Assembly (NCBI GenBank): GCA_035326105.1
Contig: DAOKYO010000001.1
Coordinates: 1-64,000 of the forward strand
Direction of reading: 5' to 3'
From: Bacilli bacterium
GTDB taxonomy: Bacteria > Bacillota_I > Bacilli_A > RFN20 > CAG-826
Length of the DNA stretch: 64,000 nucleotides
Part shown: piece after piece, positions 8,189-17,861 of the stretch
Layout: every line of letters begins with the position of its first letter
Position numbering within the stretch: position 1 is the stretch's first letter
Translations under genes and position numbers: made by a program
Notes under the pieces: generated by a model
Database searches by the model: none
Told to the model about the DNA's origin: nothing
Seen by the model: the letters and a program-made list of their open reading frames with translations, nothing else

Positions 8189-8822
8189 TAGTTAATACCT
8201 CCACTATATCGGCAAATGAAGAAACAAAATACTTGGGCTTGGCATATTGGGGAATCTCCCTCAATGTCCAAGTAACTAACATGGAATCAATCCCCGCATT
8301 TTCGGCAAGCTGAAAATCAACCCCATTGTCTCCAACATAGAGAACCTCATTTGACTGAAGACGCAATTTTTCCATGACGATTCGCATCCCGCTTGGGTCC
8401 GGTTTAGGAAGGGGCATATCGTCACTACCGATTATCATATCAAATAAAGACGCCGGTATGTTCATTAACGCAAGCGAAAGCATCGTTGCCGAATGAACCT
8501 TATTGGTTAATACCACTAGATGATAGCCATAGGATTTCAATTTTTCCAGTGCCTCTCTTTCGTTAGGAAAGGGAAGAATGTATTTTTTATAGTTGGGTTT
8601 AGATAAACGCTTATATTCCTTGAGAATAAAATCATAGTCGTAGTTGGGAAAATAAGTTTTCAGAGTTAAATCAAGCGGCGGCCCGGAAAAATACACCATT
8701 TCTTTTAAAGACGGAACAAAATCAGGGCGAAACTTTTTAAACATTTTGATATAAGTGGCAACAATCACCAAGTCAGTATCGGCAAGAGTCCCATCCATAT
8801 CGAAAACAATAGCTTTATACAT
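8181..8822 (-). CDS. HAD-family hydrolase, PpaX-like (phosphoglycolate phosphatase/pyrophosphatase type)
   Basis: The 213-residue protein has the four HAD motifs: DMDGT with the nucleophile Asp8 and acid Asp10, LTNK (motif II threonine), the lysine in LPKPDPSG, and GDNGVDFQLAENAG (motif IV acids). A helical cap lies between motifs I and II. In Bacillus the gene beside lgt is ppaX, a pyrophosphatase that removes the pyrophosphate made when HPr kinase/phosphorylase acts; position and length point to the same family. However, hprK is missing here, so that role is uncertain. It starts 5 bp after lgt and has only a weak ribosome site. Confidence 0.85.
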   Translation of the reverse strand: MYKAIVFDMDGTLADTDLVIVATYIKMFKKFRPDFVPSLKEMVYFSGPPLDLTLKTYFPNYDYDFILKEYKRLSKPNYKKYILPFPNEREALEKLKSYGYHLVVLTNKVHSATMLSLALMNIPASLFDMIIGSDDMPLPKPDPSGMRIVMEKLRLQSNEVLYVGDNGVDFQLAENAGIDSMLVTWTLREIPQYAKPKYFVSSFADIVEVLTNG

Positions 8823-8827
8823 ATCTA

Positions 8828-10108
8828 TTACTTTTTCACTTTAATTGCGACTTTGCCATCGTCAATTGTGCCCGTTTTAGGCGTATGATAACGCTCATAT
8901 AGATGATTGGCAACAATCGCCAAAACTCCAAGCGCAATAAAGACGATTGACCAAATCCATGACCATTTATCGTTTGTTCCCATATTAAAAGCGGGATCGC
9001 GCATCGGCTCAAGAATAAAGCGGGTCAAGCCATACCATATAACATATAGAAGCGCCAAATCGCCCATCTTGGTATACTTTTTTAACCCGTGACCGACGGC
9101 ATAGCGAATTATAAAATACCCCGACAGGTTGACAATTCCCTCAATCAAGAAAAGCGGAACGCGCATTGAGCCCGAAATTGTCATTTGGCGAACAATAAAC
9201 TCGGGCAAGAACCACCAATAAGCGCTGTTGGTGATATTTCCATATACCTCTTGATTAAAGAAATTACCCCATCGTCCGATTGCCTGGGCAATTAAAATAG
9301 TTGGAACAATTAAATCAGCGGCATGGCGCGTCGGAATCCATTTTCGTCTCCATTTTAAAAATAGAATGCCTACGATACCACCGAGAAGGGCCCCGCCCAT
9401 GATGGCAAGTCCTCCATCCCAAACCGCAAATGCGTCCAGTGGCCTTTCATTAAATCCTTCACGATACCAATTGCCGATCACATACCAGAGGCGTGCACCG
9501 ACAATCCCAGCCGGAAAAGCAATATAAAACAGATTTTCAATTAATCCATGTTTCCCATACTCAATATAAAAATAATGATCACAGATAAAGTAAACTAATA
9601 TCGCTCCACCAAGAATAAATAGAGCATAAAAATGAACGGAAAATCCCTTATAAATAACTATTTGATACACTAACGGATAGGTAATCAATTCCAGATAAGT
9701 GAAACCATCCAAGATAATAAAGATTGCGATTAAAGACAACAGGCCGCCAATTATCGCGCTATATTTAACCATGCGCTTGAATTTGCCAACATTATCTTTT
9801 CCAAAAAAGAATATTAAGCCAAAGAGGAATACCGAAAAGGCTAAACCAAATAATAAACCGCCGCCGATGGTCATTACTTTATAGCCAATTAAACCCGATA
9901 TTTCATTCATGGAAATTATGCCCGCGAATAAAATCGGAATTCCAATTGCTATCGTTACAACCGCTACAAACAACTTTCGATAAGCAATGTTTTTAAATGA
10001 AATACTCTGATTATTTGCCTTGAAAATCGGTGAAAAATACAAATAAAACAATCCCCCGCCTACAAGGGTAACTAGGATACCAAGCCAAAAAATAAAATTA
10101 GCGTACAT
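8828..10108 (-). CDS. lgt: Prolipoprotein diacylglyceryl transferase with an N-terminal membrane extension
   Basis: Lgt moves a diacylglyceryl group from phosphatidylglycerol to the lipobox cysteine of prolipoproteins in the membrane. The C-terminal two thirds carries the signature: GARLWYVIGNW, WDGGLAIMGG, and AIGRWGNFFNQEVYG with the conserved Arg, Asn and Glu. The residue before GG in the second motif, often His or Tyr, is Met here. The usual length is about 260-300 residues; this protein has 426 because about 145 residues with about four extra membrane segments precede the Lgt domain. The ATG at 10108 has GAGGA 8 bases upstream; the longer frame starts with TTG. Several lipoproteins in this window are its likely substrates. 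Confidence 0.92.
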   Translation of the reverse strand: MYANFIFWLGILVTLVGGGLFYLYFSPIFKANNQSISFKNIAYRKLFVAVVTIAIGIPILFAGIISMNEISGLIGYKVMTIGGGLLFGLAFSVFLFGLIFFFGKDNVGKFKRMVKYSAIIGGLLSLIAIFIILDGFTYLELITYPLVYQIVIYKGFSVHFYALFILGGAILVYFICDHYFYIEYGKHGLIENLFYIAFPAGIVGARLWYVIGNWYREGFNERPLDAFAVWDGGLAIMGGALLGGIVGILFLKWRRKWIPTRHAADLIVPTILIAQAIGRWGNFFNQEVYGNITNSAYWWFLPEFIVRQMTISGSMRVPLFLIEGIVNLSGYFIIRYAVGHGLKKYTKMGDLALLYVIWYGLTRFILEPMRDPAFNMGTNDKWSWIWSIVFIALGVLAIVANHLYERYHTPKTGTIDDGKVAIKVKK

Positions 10109-10158
10109 ATTACAATTCCTCAATCACTTCCCGAGTTTAGCACAATAGAGACATTAAC

Positions 10159-13020
10159 TCAATCGGCATACCGCCGCATTGCTTTCCGAGTAGCTTCCAA
10201 GATTGGTTTCAAGTACTGCCCGGTGTAAGATTTTGGATTGTCCGCGACCTGCTCCGGAGTCCCAGTTGCAACAATTTGTCCGCCACCATCTCCTCCTTCG
10301 GGGCCTAAATCTATTATCCAATCAGCTACTTTTATAACATCAAGATTATGCTCGATTACCACAACCGTGTCGCCATTATTGACAATTTTTTGCAAAACAT
10401 CAAGTAAGCGGGCAATGTCATCCGTATGAAGACCTGTCGTCGGTTCATCCAAAATATAAATAGTTTTGCCCGTGGGCTTTTTTTGTAATTCAAAAGCCAA
10501 TTTAACTCTTTGCGCTTCCCCACCGGAAAGTTCCGTTGCCGGCTGGCCAAGTTTAATATAATCCAAACCCACATCATTCAAAGTTTGTATTTTTCTTTCA
10601 ATTGAGCTGCGATTAACAAAGAAAGCCAGCGCATCTTCCACCGTCATATTTAATACATCATAAATATTTTTACCCTTGTAGGTAACCGACAGAGTTTCTT
10701 CATTATATCGATGGCCGTCGCATACATCGCATTTAACATAGACATCAGGCAAAAAATTCATCGGAATCCGGGTAACCCCTGCTCCTTGGCAATTCTCGCA
10801 TCTTCCTCCGGGGACGTTAAAAGAAAAAGTTCCTTTATTAAATCCACGGCTTTTAGCTTCGACTGTCTCCGCAAAAAGGTCGCGGATTTCATCGAACGCT
10901 TTGGTATAAGTCGCCGGATTGGAACGTGGGGTACGCCCGATTGGCTCCTGCGAAATATCGACGATCTTGTCAATATTTTCGGTTCCTTCTATTGAATCAA
11001 AGTCGCCGGGAATTAAACTTTCCCCCTGACCAATGGCTCTTTTCAAACCCTTATACAAAATTTCAGTTATCAAAGATGACTTGCCCGATCCGGAAACTCC
11101 GGTTATGGCTACAAACTCTCCTAGGGGGATTTTCACCGTCAAATTTTTTAAATTGTTTTGTCGTGCGCCTTTGATGGTTAAGTACTTTCCATTTCCCTTT
11201 AAGCGAACCGGCGGTAAGGGAATATATTTTTCGCCGGATAAATATTTTCCGGTCAATGAGCGCGGAGCTTTTTCCAAATCCTCAATACTGCCGGTGGCTA
11301 CTACTTCGCCACCGTGGATTCCCGCTCCCGGGCCAATATCAACCAAGTAATCGGCCGCGCGCATAGTATCTTCATCATGTTCGACAACAATTAGCGTGTT
11401 GCCTAAATCCACCATGCCCTTCATCGTCGCAATTAATCGGTCATTATCGCGCTGATGAAGTCCGATTGATGGCTCATCAAGAACGTAGAGAACTCCACTT
11501 AGGCGGGAACCGATTTGCGTGGCCAATCTAATTCGCTGGGCTTCACCGCCGGACAGGGTCATCGCCATTCGATCTAAAGTTAAATAATTAAGGCCAACAT
11601 TGGCCAAAAATTGAAGACGATTGGTTATTTCTTTTGTAACTAATTTCGATATTTCTTTCTCAGTCGGACTTAAATGCTCATCCAAACTAAGAAACCACGT
11701 TAAAGAATCACGGATCGACATCTGCGTCACTTGATAAATATTTTTATCATTGATACGGACCGAAAGAGCCGCCGGATTCAGACGAGCGCCGTGGCAAGTC
11801 GTGCAAACTGTGTCACGAAGAAACTTCTTATAATAGTCCCGCATAAATTCCGAGGAGGTATCACGATAAAGACGTTCAATCTTATTCTTTACGCCCTCAA
11901 TTATTCCATCGCGATGATTGAGATTTCCCGAAGAGGACTTTAAAACATACTTATGTGGAACCGGAGAACCATAAAAGATAATATGTCGCTGCTCAGCTTC
12001 CAATTTCCGAAAGGGGATATTCCGAGGAATTTTATATAAGTCACAAAGAAGGGCAAATTCTTGCCATTCAAGATTCGTCGTTCCTACGGTATTTTTGTAA
12101 TAATCAATTGCCCCTTGGTTAATGGAAAGATTAGGGTTCGGGACCAACAGCTCCGGGTCTACTTCTTGTTTTATTCCTAATCCGTTACAATCCGGGCAGC
12201 AGCCGATTGGCGCATTGAAAGAAAAAAGCCGAGGTTCAAGCTTAGGTACCGAAAAGCCGCAGTACTTGCAGGTATGATGGGAGGAGAAAAAACGCTCGTC
12301 GTCATCAACCAAGACTCGGATATAGCCATGACTCCAATCTAACGCTAAGGTAACGGCATCAAAAAGCCGTGAACGAATATCGTCTTTTAAGACAATACGG
12401 TCAATAACAATATCAATGCTGTGACGCTTGTTTTTTTCTAACTCGGCCAGTTCACCGATTCTGACCATGCTTCCGTCGACTCTAAGTCGCTCAAAGCCTT
12501 GAGCGCGAATTTTCTCCAAAGTTTCCTTATGGGTCCCTTTTTCATCACGAACAATCGGTGAAAGCACCTGTAGGCGGGTACGTTCGGGATTTGCCATCAG
12601 CATATTGACAATTTCCGTCGCGGTAAAAGCGATAATTGGTTCGTTGTGCGTTGGACAAAAAGGTATGCCGATTCGCGCATACAAAAGACGTAGATAGTCG
12701 TATATTTCCGTAACCGTCCCCACGGTGGAGCGCGGGTTATTTGATGTCGTTTTTTGATCGATACTGATGGCCGGGGACAATCCTTCGATACTATCAACAT
12801 CCGGTTTTTCCACTCCGCCCAAAAACTGCCGAGCATAACTTGAAAGACTCTCGACAAATCTCCTCTGTCCTTCGTTATATATCGTGTCAAAGGCCAAAGT
12901 CGATTTTCCAGATCCGGACAGCCCAGTAAAAACGACCAGTTTATTTTTGGGAATCGTCAAATCAATATTCTTTAGATTGTTGTTGCGAGCGCCTTTAATA
13001 ATAATTTCATCACGGGACAT
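10159..13020 (-). CDS. uvrA: Excinuclease ABC subunit A
   Basis: UvrA recognises DNA damage in nucleotide excision repair and loads UvrB. The 953-residue protein has two ABC ATPase modules, with Walker A GLSGSGKST near the N-terminus and GVSGSGKSS in the second half, two LSGGEAQR signatures, and zinc-binding pairs (CKYCGF with CPDCNG, and CENCQG with CDVCDG). The start at 13020 has GAGGTG 9 bases upstream; an in-frame GTG 12 bases earlier overlaps that site. In most Bacilli uvrB lies directly upstream, but here the upstream neighbour is tRNA-Pro on the other strand and uvrB is not in the window. Confidence 0.97.
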   Translation of the reverse strand: MSRDEIIIKGARNNNLKNIDLTIPKNKLVVFTGLSGSGKSTLAFDTIYNEGQRRFVESLSSYARQFLGGVEKPDVDSIEGLSPAISIDQKTTSNNPRSTVGTVTEIYDYLRLLYARIGIPFCPTHNEPIIAFTATEIVNMLMANPERTRLQVLSPIVRDEKGTHKETLEKIRAQGFERLRVDGSMVRIGELAELEKNKRHSIDIVIDRIVLKDDIRSRLFDAVTLALDWSHGYIRVLVDDDERFFSSHHTCKYCGFSVPKLEPRLFSFNAPIGCCPDCNGLGIKQEVDPELLVPNPNLSINQGAIDYYKNTVGTTNLEWQEFALLCDLYKIPRNIPFRKLEAEQRHIIFYGSPVPHKYVLKSSSGNLNHRDGIIEGVKNKIERLYRDTSSEFMRDYYKKFLRDTVCTTCHGARLNPAALSVRINDKNIYQVTQMSIRDSLTWFLSLDEHLSPTEKEISKLVTKEITNRLQFLANVGLNYLTLDRMAMTLSGGEAQRIRLATQIGSRLSGVLYVLDEPSIGLHQRDNDRLIATMKGMVDLGNTLIVVEHDEDTMRAADYLVDIGPGAGIHGGEVVATGSIEDLEKAPRSLTGKYLSGEKYIPLPPVRLKGNGKYLTIKGARQNNLKNLTVKIPLGEFVAITGVSGSGKSSLITEILYKGLKRAIGQGESLIPGDFDSIEGTENIDKIVDISQEPIGRTPRSNPATYTKAFDEIRDLFAETVEAKSRGFNKGTFSFNVPGGRCENCQGAGVTRIPMNFLPDVYVKCDVCDGHRYNEETLSVTYKGKNIYDVLNMTVEDALAFFVNRSSIERKIQTLNDVGLDYIKLGQPATELSGGEAQRVKLAFELQKKPTGKTIYILDEPTTGLHTDDIARLLDVLQKIVNNGDTVVVIEHNLDVIKVADWIIDLGPEGGDGGGQIVATGTPEQVADNPKSYTGQYLKPILEATRKAMRRYAD

Positions 13021-13199
13021 AGTTAGTAACACCTCATTTAGTTATTTTACCCCATGTAAGCAAATCATGATATTGTTTTGACTACTTTTTTTACCATCAG
13101 ACTAAAGGAAGAAAAGCAATATTACCTCGGCTTGGCTTTTTACCTTAGGTTTGTTACCGCAATTTTACCATCAAAAAGAATATGCTATAAATTTGGCAA

Positions 13200-13227
13200 T
13201 TGAAAATTTAAGGCAGGTTAGTATAAT
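13200..13227 (+). promoter_or_regulatory. Promoter of tRNA-Pro
   Basis: TTGAAA (13200-13205) and TATAAT (13222-13227) are separated by 16 bp, with transcription starting near 13234, just before the tRNA. The downstream ygiD gene, 48 bp past the tRNA with no clear promoter of its own, may be read from here. Confidence 0.75.
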
Positions 13228-13239
13228 AGATATTGCGGT

Positions 13240-13316
<77 letters not shown>

Positions 13317-13364
13317 TTTTTTTATTCTCTTTTTTTTGCTATCATTTAGAAAGAGGGATAACTT

Positions 13365-14138
13365 ATGTCAAAAAAGCAACCTGTTATTTTTATTGGCCAC
13401 GGCTCGCCAATGAATGCCATCGAAGATAATATATATACGCACGGGTGGCAAGAAATTGCTAAAAGGATTGTCCGTCCAGACGCAATTCTTGTTATTTCCG
13501 CTCATTGGTTTACCGACAAAAACGTCATCAATAATTTAGATTTACCGCGCCAAATTTATGATATGTATGGATTTCCGGCTGAATTATATCAGTTGAAATA
13601 TCATCCTCCGGGTAGTCCCCGTCTAGCTGAGCAAATTATCCGGCTTACTCAAGGCGAAATCCAAGTTGATAATAGTTGGGGAATTGATCACGGAACATGG
13701 TCCGTTTTATCAAAAATGTTCCCGCAGGCCGATATTCCGGTCCTACAATTGAGCGTTAATGGCAATATATCAGCAGACGAAGCCTTTAATATCGGCCGGG
13801 AATTATCTTCTCTGCGCGATAAAAATGTTTTAATCATCGGCAGTGGCAATATCGTTCATAACCTTCGGCTTATGGATTCCCGACACCTTGATGACCCATT
13901 TATTTGGGCTCAAGCGTTTGATGATGAAATAGAAAAAGCAATCTTGGATCGAAAATTCGATAAGGTCACTTCCTATACTTCATTATCGGGCAGCCATTTA
14001 GCCGTTCCCTATCTTGATCACTTTTATCCTTTGCTATATATTCTGGGCCTAGTAACTTCGAAAGATCAGATTGAAGTGTTCAACAAAGGTTATACGTTTG
14101 GATCTCTATCGATGACAAGCTATTTGTTTATAGATTAA
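13365..14138 (+). CDS. ygiD: Class III extradiol dioxygenase family protein (YgiD/DODA-type)
   Basis: The 257-residue protein resembles the LigB-superfamily YgiD group, named for 4,5-DOPA extradiol dioxygenase activity; the physiological substrate in bacteria is not settled. Conserved histidine motifs of the metal site are visible: FIGHGSPMN near residue 12, ISAHW near residue 45, IDHGTWSVL in the middle and SGSHLAVPYLDH near the C-terminus. GAGGG lies about 8 bases before the ATG. It is one of the few plus-strand genes, 48 bp after tRNA-Pro, and converges on nifJ through a shared terminator. Confidence 0.85.
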   Translation: MSKKQPVIFIGHGSPMNAIEDNIYTHGWQEIAKRIVRPDAILVISAHWFTDKNVINNLDLPRQIYDMYGFPAELYQLKYHPPGSPRLAEQIIRLTQGEIQVDNSWGIDHGTWSVLSKMFPQADIPVLQLSVNGNISADEAFNIGRELSSLRDKNVLIIGSGNIVHNLRLMDSRHLDDPFIWAQAFDDEIEKAILDRKFDKVTSYTSLSGSHLAVPYLDHFYPLLYILGLVTSKDQIEVFNKGYTFGSLSMTSYLFID

Positions 14139-14157
14139 AAGATAATAGTTCGATATT

Positions 14158-14195
14158 AAAAAAGCCTCCCGATAAAACTTCGGGAGGCATTTTTT
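14158..14195. terminator. Bidirectional terminator between ygiD and nifJ
   Basis: A 9-bp stem (GCCTCCCGA at 14164-14172 with TCGGGAGGC at 14180-14188) is flanked by six A on the left and a T run on the right. It therefore serves ygiD on the plus strand and nifJ on the minus strand. Confidence 0.9.
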
Positions 14196-14196
14196 A

Positions 14197-17100
14197 TTAG
14201 GCAAATTTCTTAACGCGGTCAAACCGTTTTTTAGCTTCTTCTTGGGCTTTGTTCAAGAGGAATTCGGCATTGTCCGGGTTCACCGCCGGCAATTGAGCAA
14301 ACCGTGTCTCACCCATAACAAATTCTCTAAACTTGCTGTAATCGGGTTCCTTACAGTCGATCTCTAAGCCTGATTTATCAGCAACTTCTTTGCGTGGGTC
14401 ATAGCGGAATACTGGCCAATAGCCACATTCAACCGCTTTTTTCTCCACTGTGTTGTGGTTGGACAGTCCACCTTTAATGCCATGCTCCGTACATGGAGAA
14501 TAGGCGATAATAATCGAAGGTCCATGATAGGATTCGGCTTCCTTGAAGGCTTGAATGGTCTTCATCGGATTGCCACCGAGTGAAACCTGAGCGACATAAA
14601 CATCGCCATAGGCCATCGCCATAAGCGCTAAATTCTTCTTGGCTCCAGTCTTACCGCTGGCAGCAAACTTAGCGATAGCGCCGGTTTGTGTCGATTTGGA
14701 AGCCTGGCCGCCGGTATTGGAATAAATTTCGGTATCAAGGACAAGGATATTAACATCCGCGCCACTGGCCAAAACGTGATCTAAACCACCATAACCGATA
14801 TCGTAAGCCCAGCCATCGCCACCGACAATCCAAATTGATTTATCAAGGAAATCCGCCTCATATTTCAGCGCTTCTTTTATCGGTTCATTAGCGCTCTTCT
14901 TCAAGGCTGCAATCAAACCGGGAATAATCTTCCGTGAAGCTTCCCGATCTTTAATGCTCTTCTCATATTCATCAATCAGCGCTTGCAGTTCAGGCTCAAC
15001 TTCCGCCTTATTGGCATCGAGAATTTTGCAAATGGTCGATAACTTGTAGTCATTAGCCGTCCGCATACCGAAGCCAAATTCGGCGTTATCTTCAAATAAA
15101 GAGTTGGCCCAAGCCACACCATCACCGTTCTCATCCGAAATAAATGGCGTGCCCGGAGTGCTGCCACAATAGATTGAGGAGCAACCGGTCGCATTGGCTA
15201 TCATCATATCTTTTCCGAACAGTTGTGTAACTAAACGATAGTAAGGAGTTTCACCGCAACCAGCGCAAGAGCCACTGATTTCGTGATAAGGACGAAGGAA
15301 TCCAACACCCTTTGGTGAGTTCGTCGGGAACTTATCCGCCTTATAGGAAACGTGTTGATATAGGTAATCAGCACCGGCTTCCAACGGATATTCGCCACGG
15401 GCTTCGACCATGGTAAGGGCCTTTTGTCCGCCCTTGCCTGGGCAAGTGACGGCACATAGTCCACATCCGACACAGTTGGCCGTTGAAACCTGAATCCGGA
15501 ACTTAAATTCTTTGACATTTGGTCCCATCGCTTGAAGCACATCATCCTTGATGACTTCCGGCATCCCCTTCATCTCTTCTTCGCTGATTAAGAAAGGCCG
15601 AATTGTAGCGTGGGGGCAGACAAACGAGCAGGTATTACATTGAATACAATTGTCCTTGTTCCAATGCGGAACCATAGAGGCAATTTTCCGTTTTTGTTTG
15701 AATGTAACGTTATTCTGCATTGTTCCATCGAGAAGTTCATCCTTAGTGAAACGGCTGACTGGTAAATCGTTACCTTCCAATTTATCGATTGGAGTCACAA
15801 ATGTATCAAAATAGTCATCACCGGTGGTAACTACTTCTTTTACCGGCTTCAACTTAATCCACTCGGCTTTTACTTTTACTTCACGGAGACCCTCGGCCCC
15901 CATGTCGATCGCTTTATAGTTCTTTTGAACAATTTCGTCGCCCTTACGACCATAGGTCTTTTTGGCGAGTTTCTTCATCCAATCTTGGGCCTCAGAATAA
16001 GGCATAATATCCTGATTGAGATAGAAGAACGCCGCTTGTAAAGTCGTATTGGTGTGACGTCCCATGCCAATGCTTTCCGCAATTTTATTTGCATCGATAG
16101 CATAGAATTTTGCATGCTTCTTGGCTAGGAGATACTTCATCCGATTCGGCATCGTTTTTTCCAATGTCTCATCGTCCATATCGGTGTTAAGCAGGAAGGT
16201 TCCTCCCTCACCGAGATTTCTAACCATATCAAATTGGAAAAGATAGGAATCAAGGGAACAGGAGACAAAATCCGCATTCTCAACGTAATAGGTTGAGTGA
16301 ATCGGCGATTTGCCAAACCGCAGGTGAGAGCGAGTTGCTCCGCCTGACTTCCGCGAGTCATAGGCAAAGTAAGCTTGCGCGTATTGTCCGGTGGCATCAC
16401 CAATAATTTTAATGGAAGATTTATTGGCGCCAACCGTTCCATCCGAACCTAATCCGTAGAACAAGCAGGAACGATAGTCATGCTTGAGGACATACTCTTC
16501 ATCCGGAGAAACACTCAAATGGGTGACGTCATCCTCGATGCCGATAGTAAATGAGTTCCATGGCTTGTTGTCAAGGAAGTCAAAGACGGCTTTAATATGC
16601 TTCGGCTGAGTGTCTTTACTGCTAAGTCCATAGCGACCGCCGACAATAACGTCGACTTGCCGACCGACTTGGGCAAAGGACGTAACTACATCCACATATA
16701 ACGGTTCACCCAAGGCGCCGATTTCTTTTGTCCGGTCCAAAACGGCAATTTTCTTAACCGTGCTTGGGATAACGTTAACCAAGTGCTTGGCTGAAAAAGG
16801 ACGGTAAAGATGAACTTTAACTAATCCAATCTTTTCTCCTTTTCTATTTAAATCTTCGACCACTTCCGTAATTGTCTCGGTAACTGAGCCCATCGCAATG
16901 ATGACTTTGGTCGCATCTTTAGCGCCCACATAGACAAACGGAGCATATTCACGGCCGGTTAGCCGGCTTGCTTCGGCAAAATACTTCTCAGCAATTCCGA
17001 TAACCGCGTCATTATGTAGATTCGCGGCTTCTCTTCCCTGGAAGTAAATATCATCATTCTCGGCCCCACCGCGAGTAACCGCGTGGCCATGAGGATTAAG

Positions 17101-17730
17101 TGCCCGTTTCCGGAATTCCTCAATCTTATCTAAAGGTAATAGTTTCTTCCACTCTTCATTATCGACAAATTCAATGTTTTGAATTTCATGCGAGGTACGG
17201 AAACCATCAAAGAAGTGAATAACCGGGTTCATAGATTCCATGGCCACAAGGTGCGCCACCGGCGCCAAATCAGCCACTTCTTGAACACTATGAGCACAGA
17301 TCATCGTCGCACCGGTTTGCCGAACGGCATAGATGTCCTGGTGATCACCAAAAATAGAAAGCGCCCGGGTCGCAATACTACGAGCCGCAACATGGAAGAC
17401 AGCAGGTAACATTTCGCCCACGATCTTATAAATATTTGGAAGCATCAATAAGAGTCCCTGTGAAGCGGTATAGGTAACGGCATAAGAGCCGGCCTGTAAG
17501 GCACCATGGACTGCGCCCGCCGCCCCTGCTTCCGATTGCATTTCAACGACTTTTACCGTGTTATCAAAGAAACTTTTCTTTCCTTGAGAAGCATAGAGGT
17601 CGATGTATTCCGCAATAGGGGACGATGGTGTAATAGGATATATCGCAGCGACTTCAGCAAAGTTATAACTTTCTAAGGCTGCTGCCGTATTTCCATCGAC
17701 GGATAAGAATGATTTTTTAATTTCTGACAT
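14197..17730 (-). CDS. nifJ: Pyruvate:ferredoxin (flavodoxin) oxidoreductase
   Basis: This homodimeric enzyme converts pyruvate and CoA to acetyl-CoA and CO2 while reducing ferredoxin or flavodoxin, the oxygen-sensitive route typical of anaerobes. The 1177-residue single chain has the expected order: N-terminal pyrimidine-binding domain (AAIYPITPSSPIAEYID), transketolase C-like domain, the gamma-type domain, a two-cluster ferredoxin segment (CIQCNTCSFVCPH and CVGCGLCAVTCPG), and the thiamine diphosphate domain beginning SGSCAGCGETPYYRL with GGDGWAYDIG. GGAGG precedes the ATG. It is monocistronic, flanked by a promoter and the shared terminator, and gives the strongest metabolic clue in the window. 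Confidence 0.98.
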   Translation of the reverse strand: MSEIKKSFLSVDGNTAAALESYNFAEVAAIYPITPSSPIAEYIDLYASQGKKSFFDNTVKVVEMQSEAGAAGAVHGALQAGSYAVTYTASQGLLLMLPNIYKIVGEMLPAVFHVAARSIATRALSIFGDHQDIYAVRQTGATMICAHSVQEVADLAPVAHLVAMESMNPVIHFFDGFRTSHEIQNIEFVDNEEWKKLLPLDKIEEFRKRALNPHGHAVTRGGAENDDIYFQGREAANLHNDAVIGIAEKYFAEASRLTGREYAPFVYVGAKDATKVIIAMGSVTETITEVVEDLNRKGEKIGLVKVHLYRPFSAKHLVNVIPSTVKKIAVLDRTKEIGALGEPLYVDVVTSFAQVGRQVDVIVGGRYGLSSKDTQPKHIKAVFDFLDNKPWNSFTIGIEDDVTHLSVSPDEEYVLKHDYRSCLFYGLGSDGTVGANKSSIKIIGDATGQYAQAYFAYDSRKSGGATRSHLRFGKSPIHSTYYVENADFVSCSLDSYLFQFDMVRNLGEGGTFLLNTDMDDETLEKTMPNRMKYLLAKKHAKFYAIDANKIAESIGMGRHTNTTLQAAFFYLNQDIMPYSEAQDWMKKLAKKTYGRKGDEIVQKNYKAIDMGAEGLREVKVKAEWIKLKPVKEVVTTGDDYFDTFVTPIDKLEGNDLPVSRFTKDELLDGTMQNNVTFKQKRKIASMVPHWNKDNCIQCNTCSFVCPHATIRPFLISEEEMKGMPEVIKDDVLQAMGPNVKEFKFRIQVSTANCVGCGLCAVTCPGKGGQKALTMVEARGEYPLEAGADYLYQHVSYKADKFPTNSPKGVGFLRPYHEISGSCAGCGETPYYRLVTQLFGKDMMIANATGCSSIYCGSTPGTPFISDENGDGVAWANSLFEDNAEFGFGMRTANDYKLSTICKILDANKAEVEPELQALIDEYEKSIKDREASRKIIPGLIAALKKSANEPIKEALKYEADFLDKSIWIVGGDGWAYDIGYGGLDHVLASGADVNILVLDTEIYSNTGGQASKSTQTGAIAKFAASGKTGAKKNLALMAMAYGDVYVAQVSLGGNPMKTIQAFKEAESYHGPSIIIAYSPCTEHGIKGGLSNHNTVEKKAVECGYWPVFRYDPRKEVADKSGLEIDCKEPDYSKFREFVMGETRFAQLPAVNPDNAEFLLNKAQEEAKKRFDRVKKFA

Positions 17731-17762
17731 ATTTTTCCTCCATCATTTCATAACCGCTTTTT

Positions 17763-17791
17763 ATTATACAATAATAAACATCTAAAATTAA
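17763..17791 (-). promoter_or_regulatory. nifJ promoter
   Basis: On the minus strand TTAATT (17786-17791) and TATAAT (17763-17768) are 17 bp apart, placing the start near 17756 and giving a leader of about 26 nt. The -10 context (TGTATAATAAAA) resembles that of gap. Confidence 0.6.
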
Positions 17792-17861
17792 GGTTTCCCT
17801 CCACTTTTTTCAAAAAAAATTGCCCGTCTACCAAATGCCGGCTTGTGGGTCAAAAAGATAT

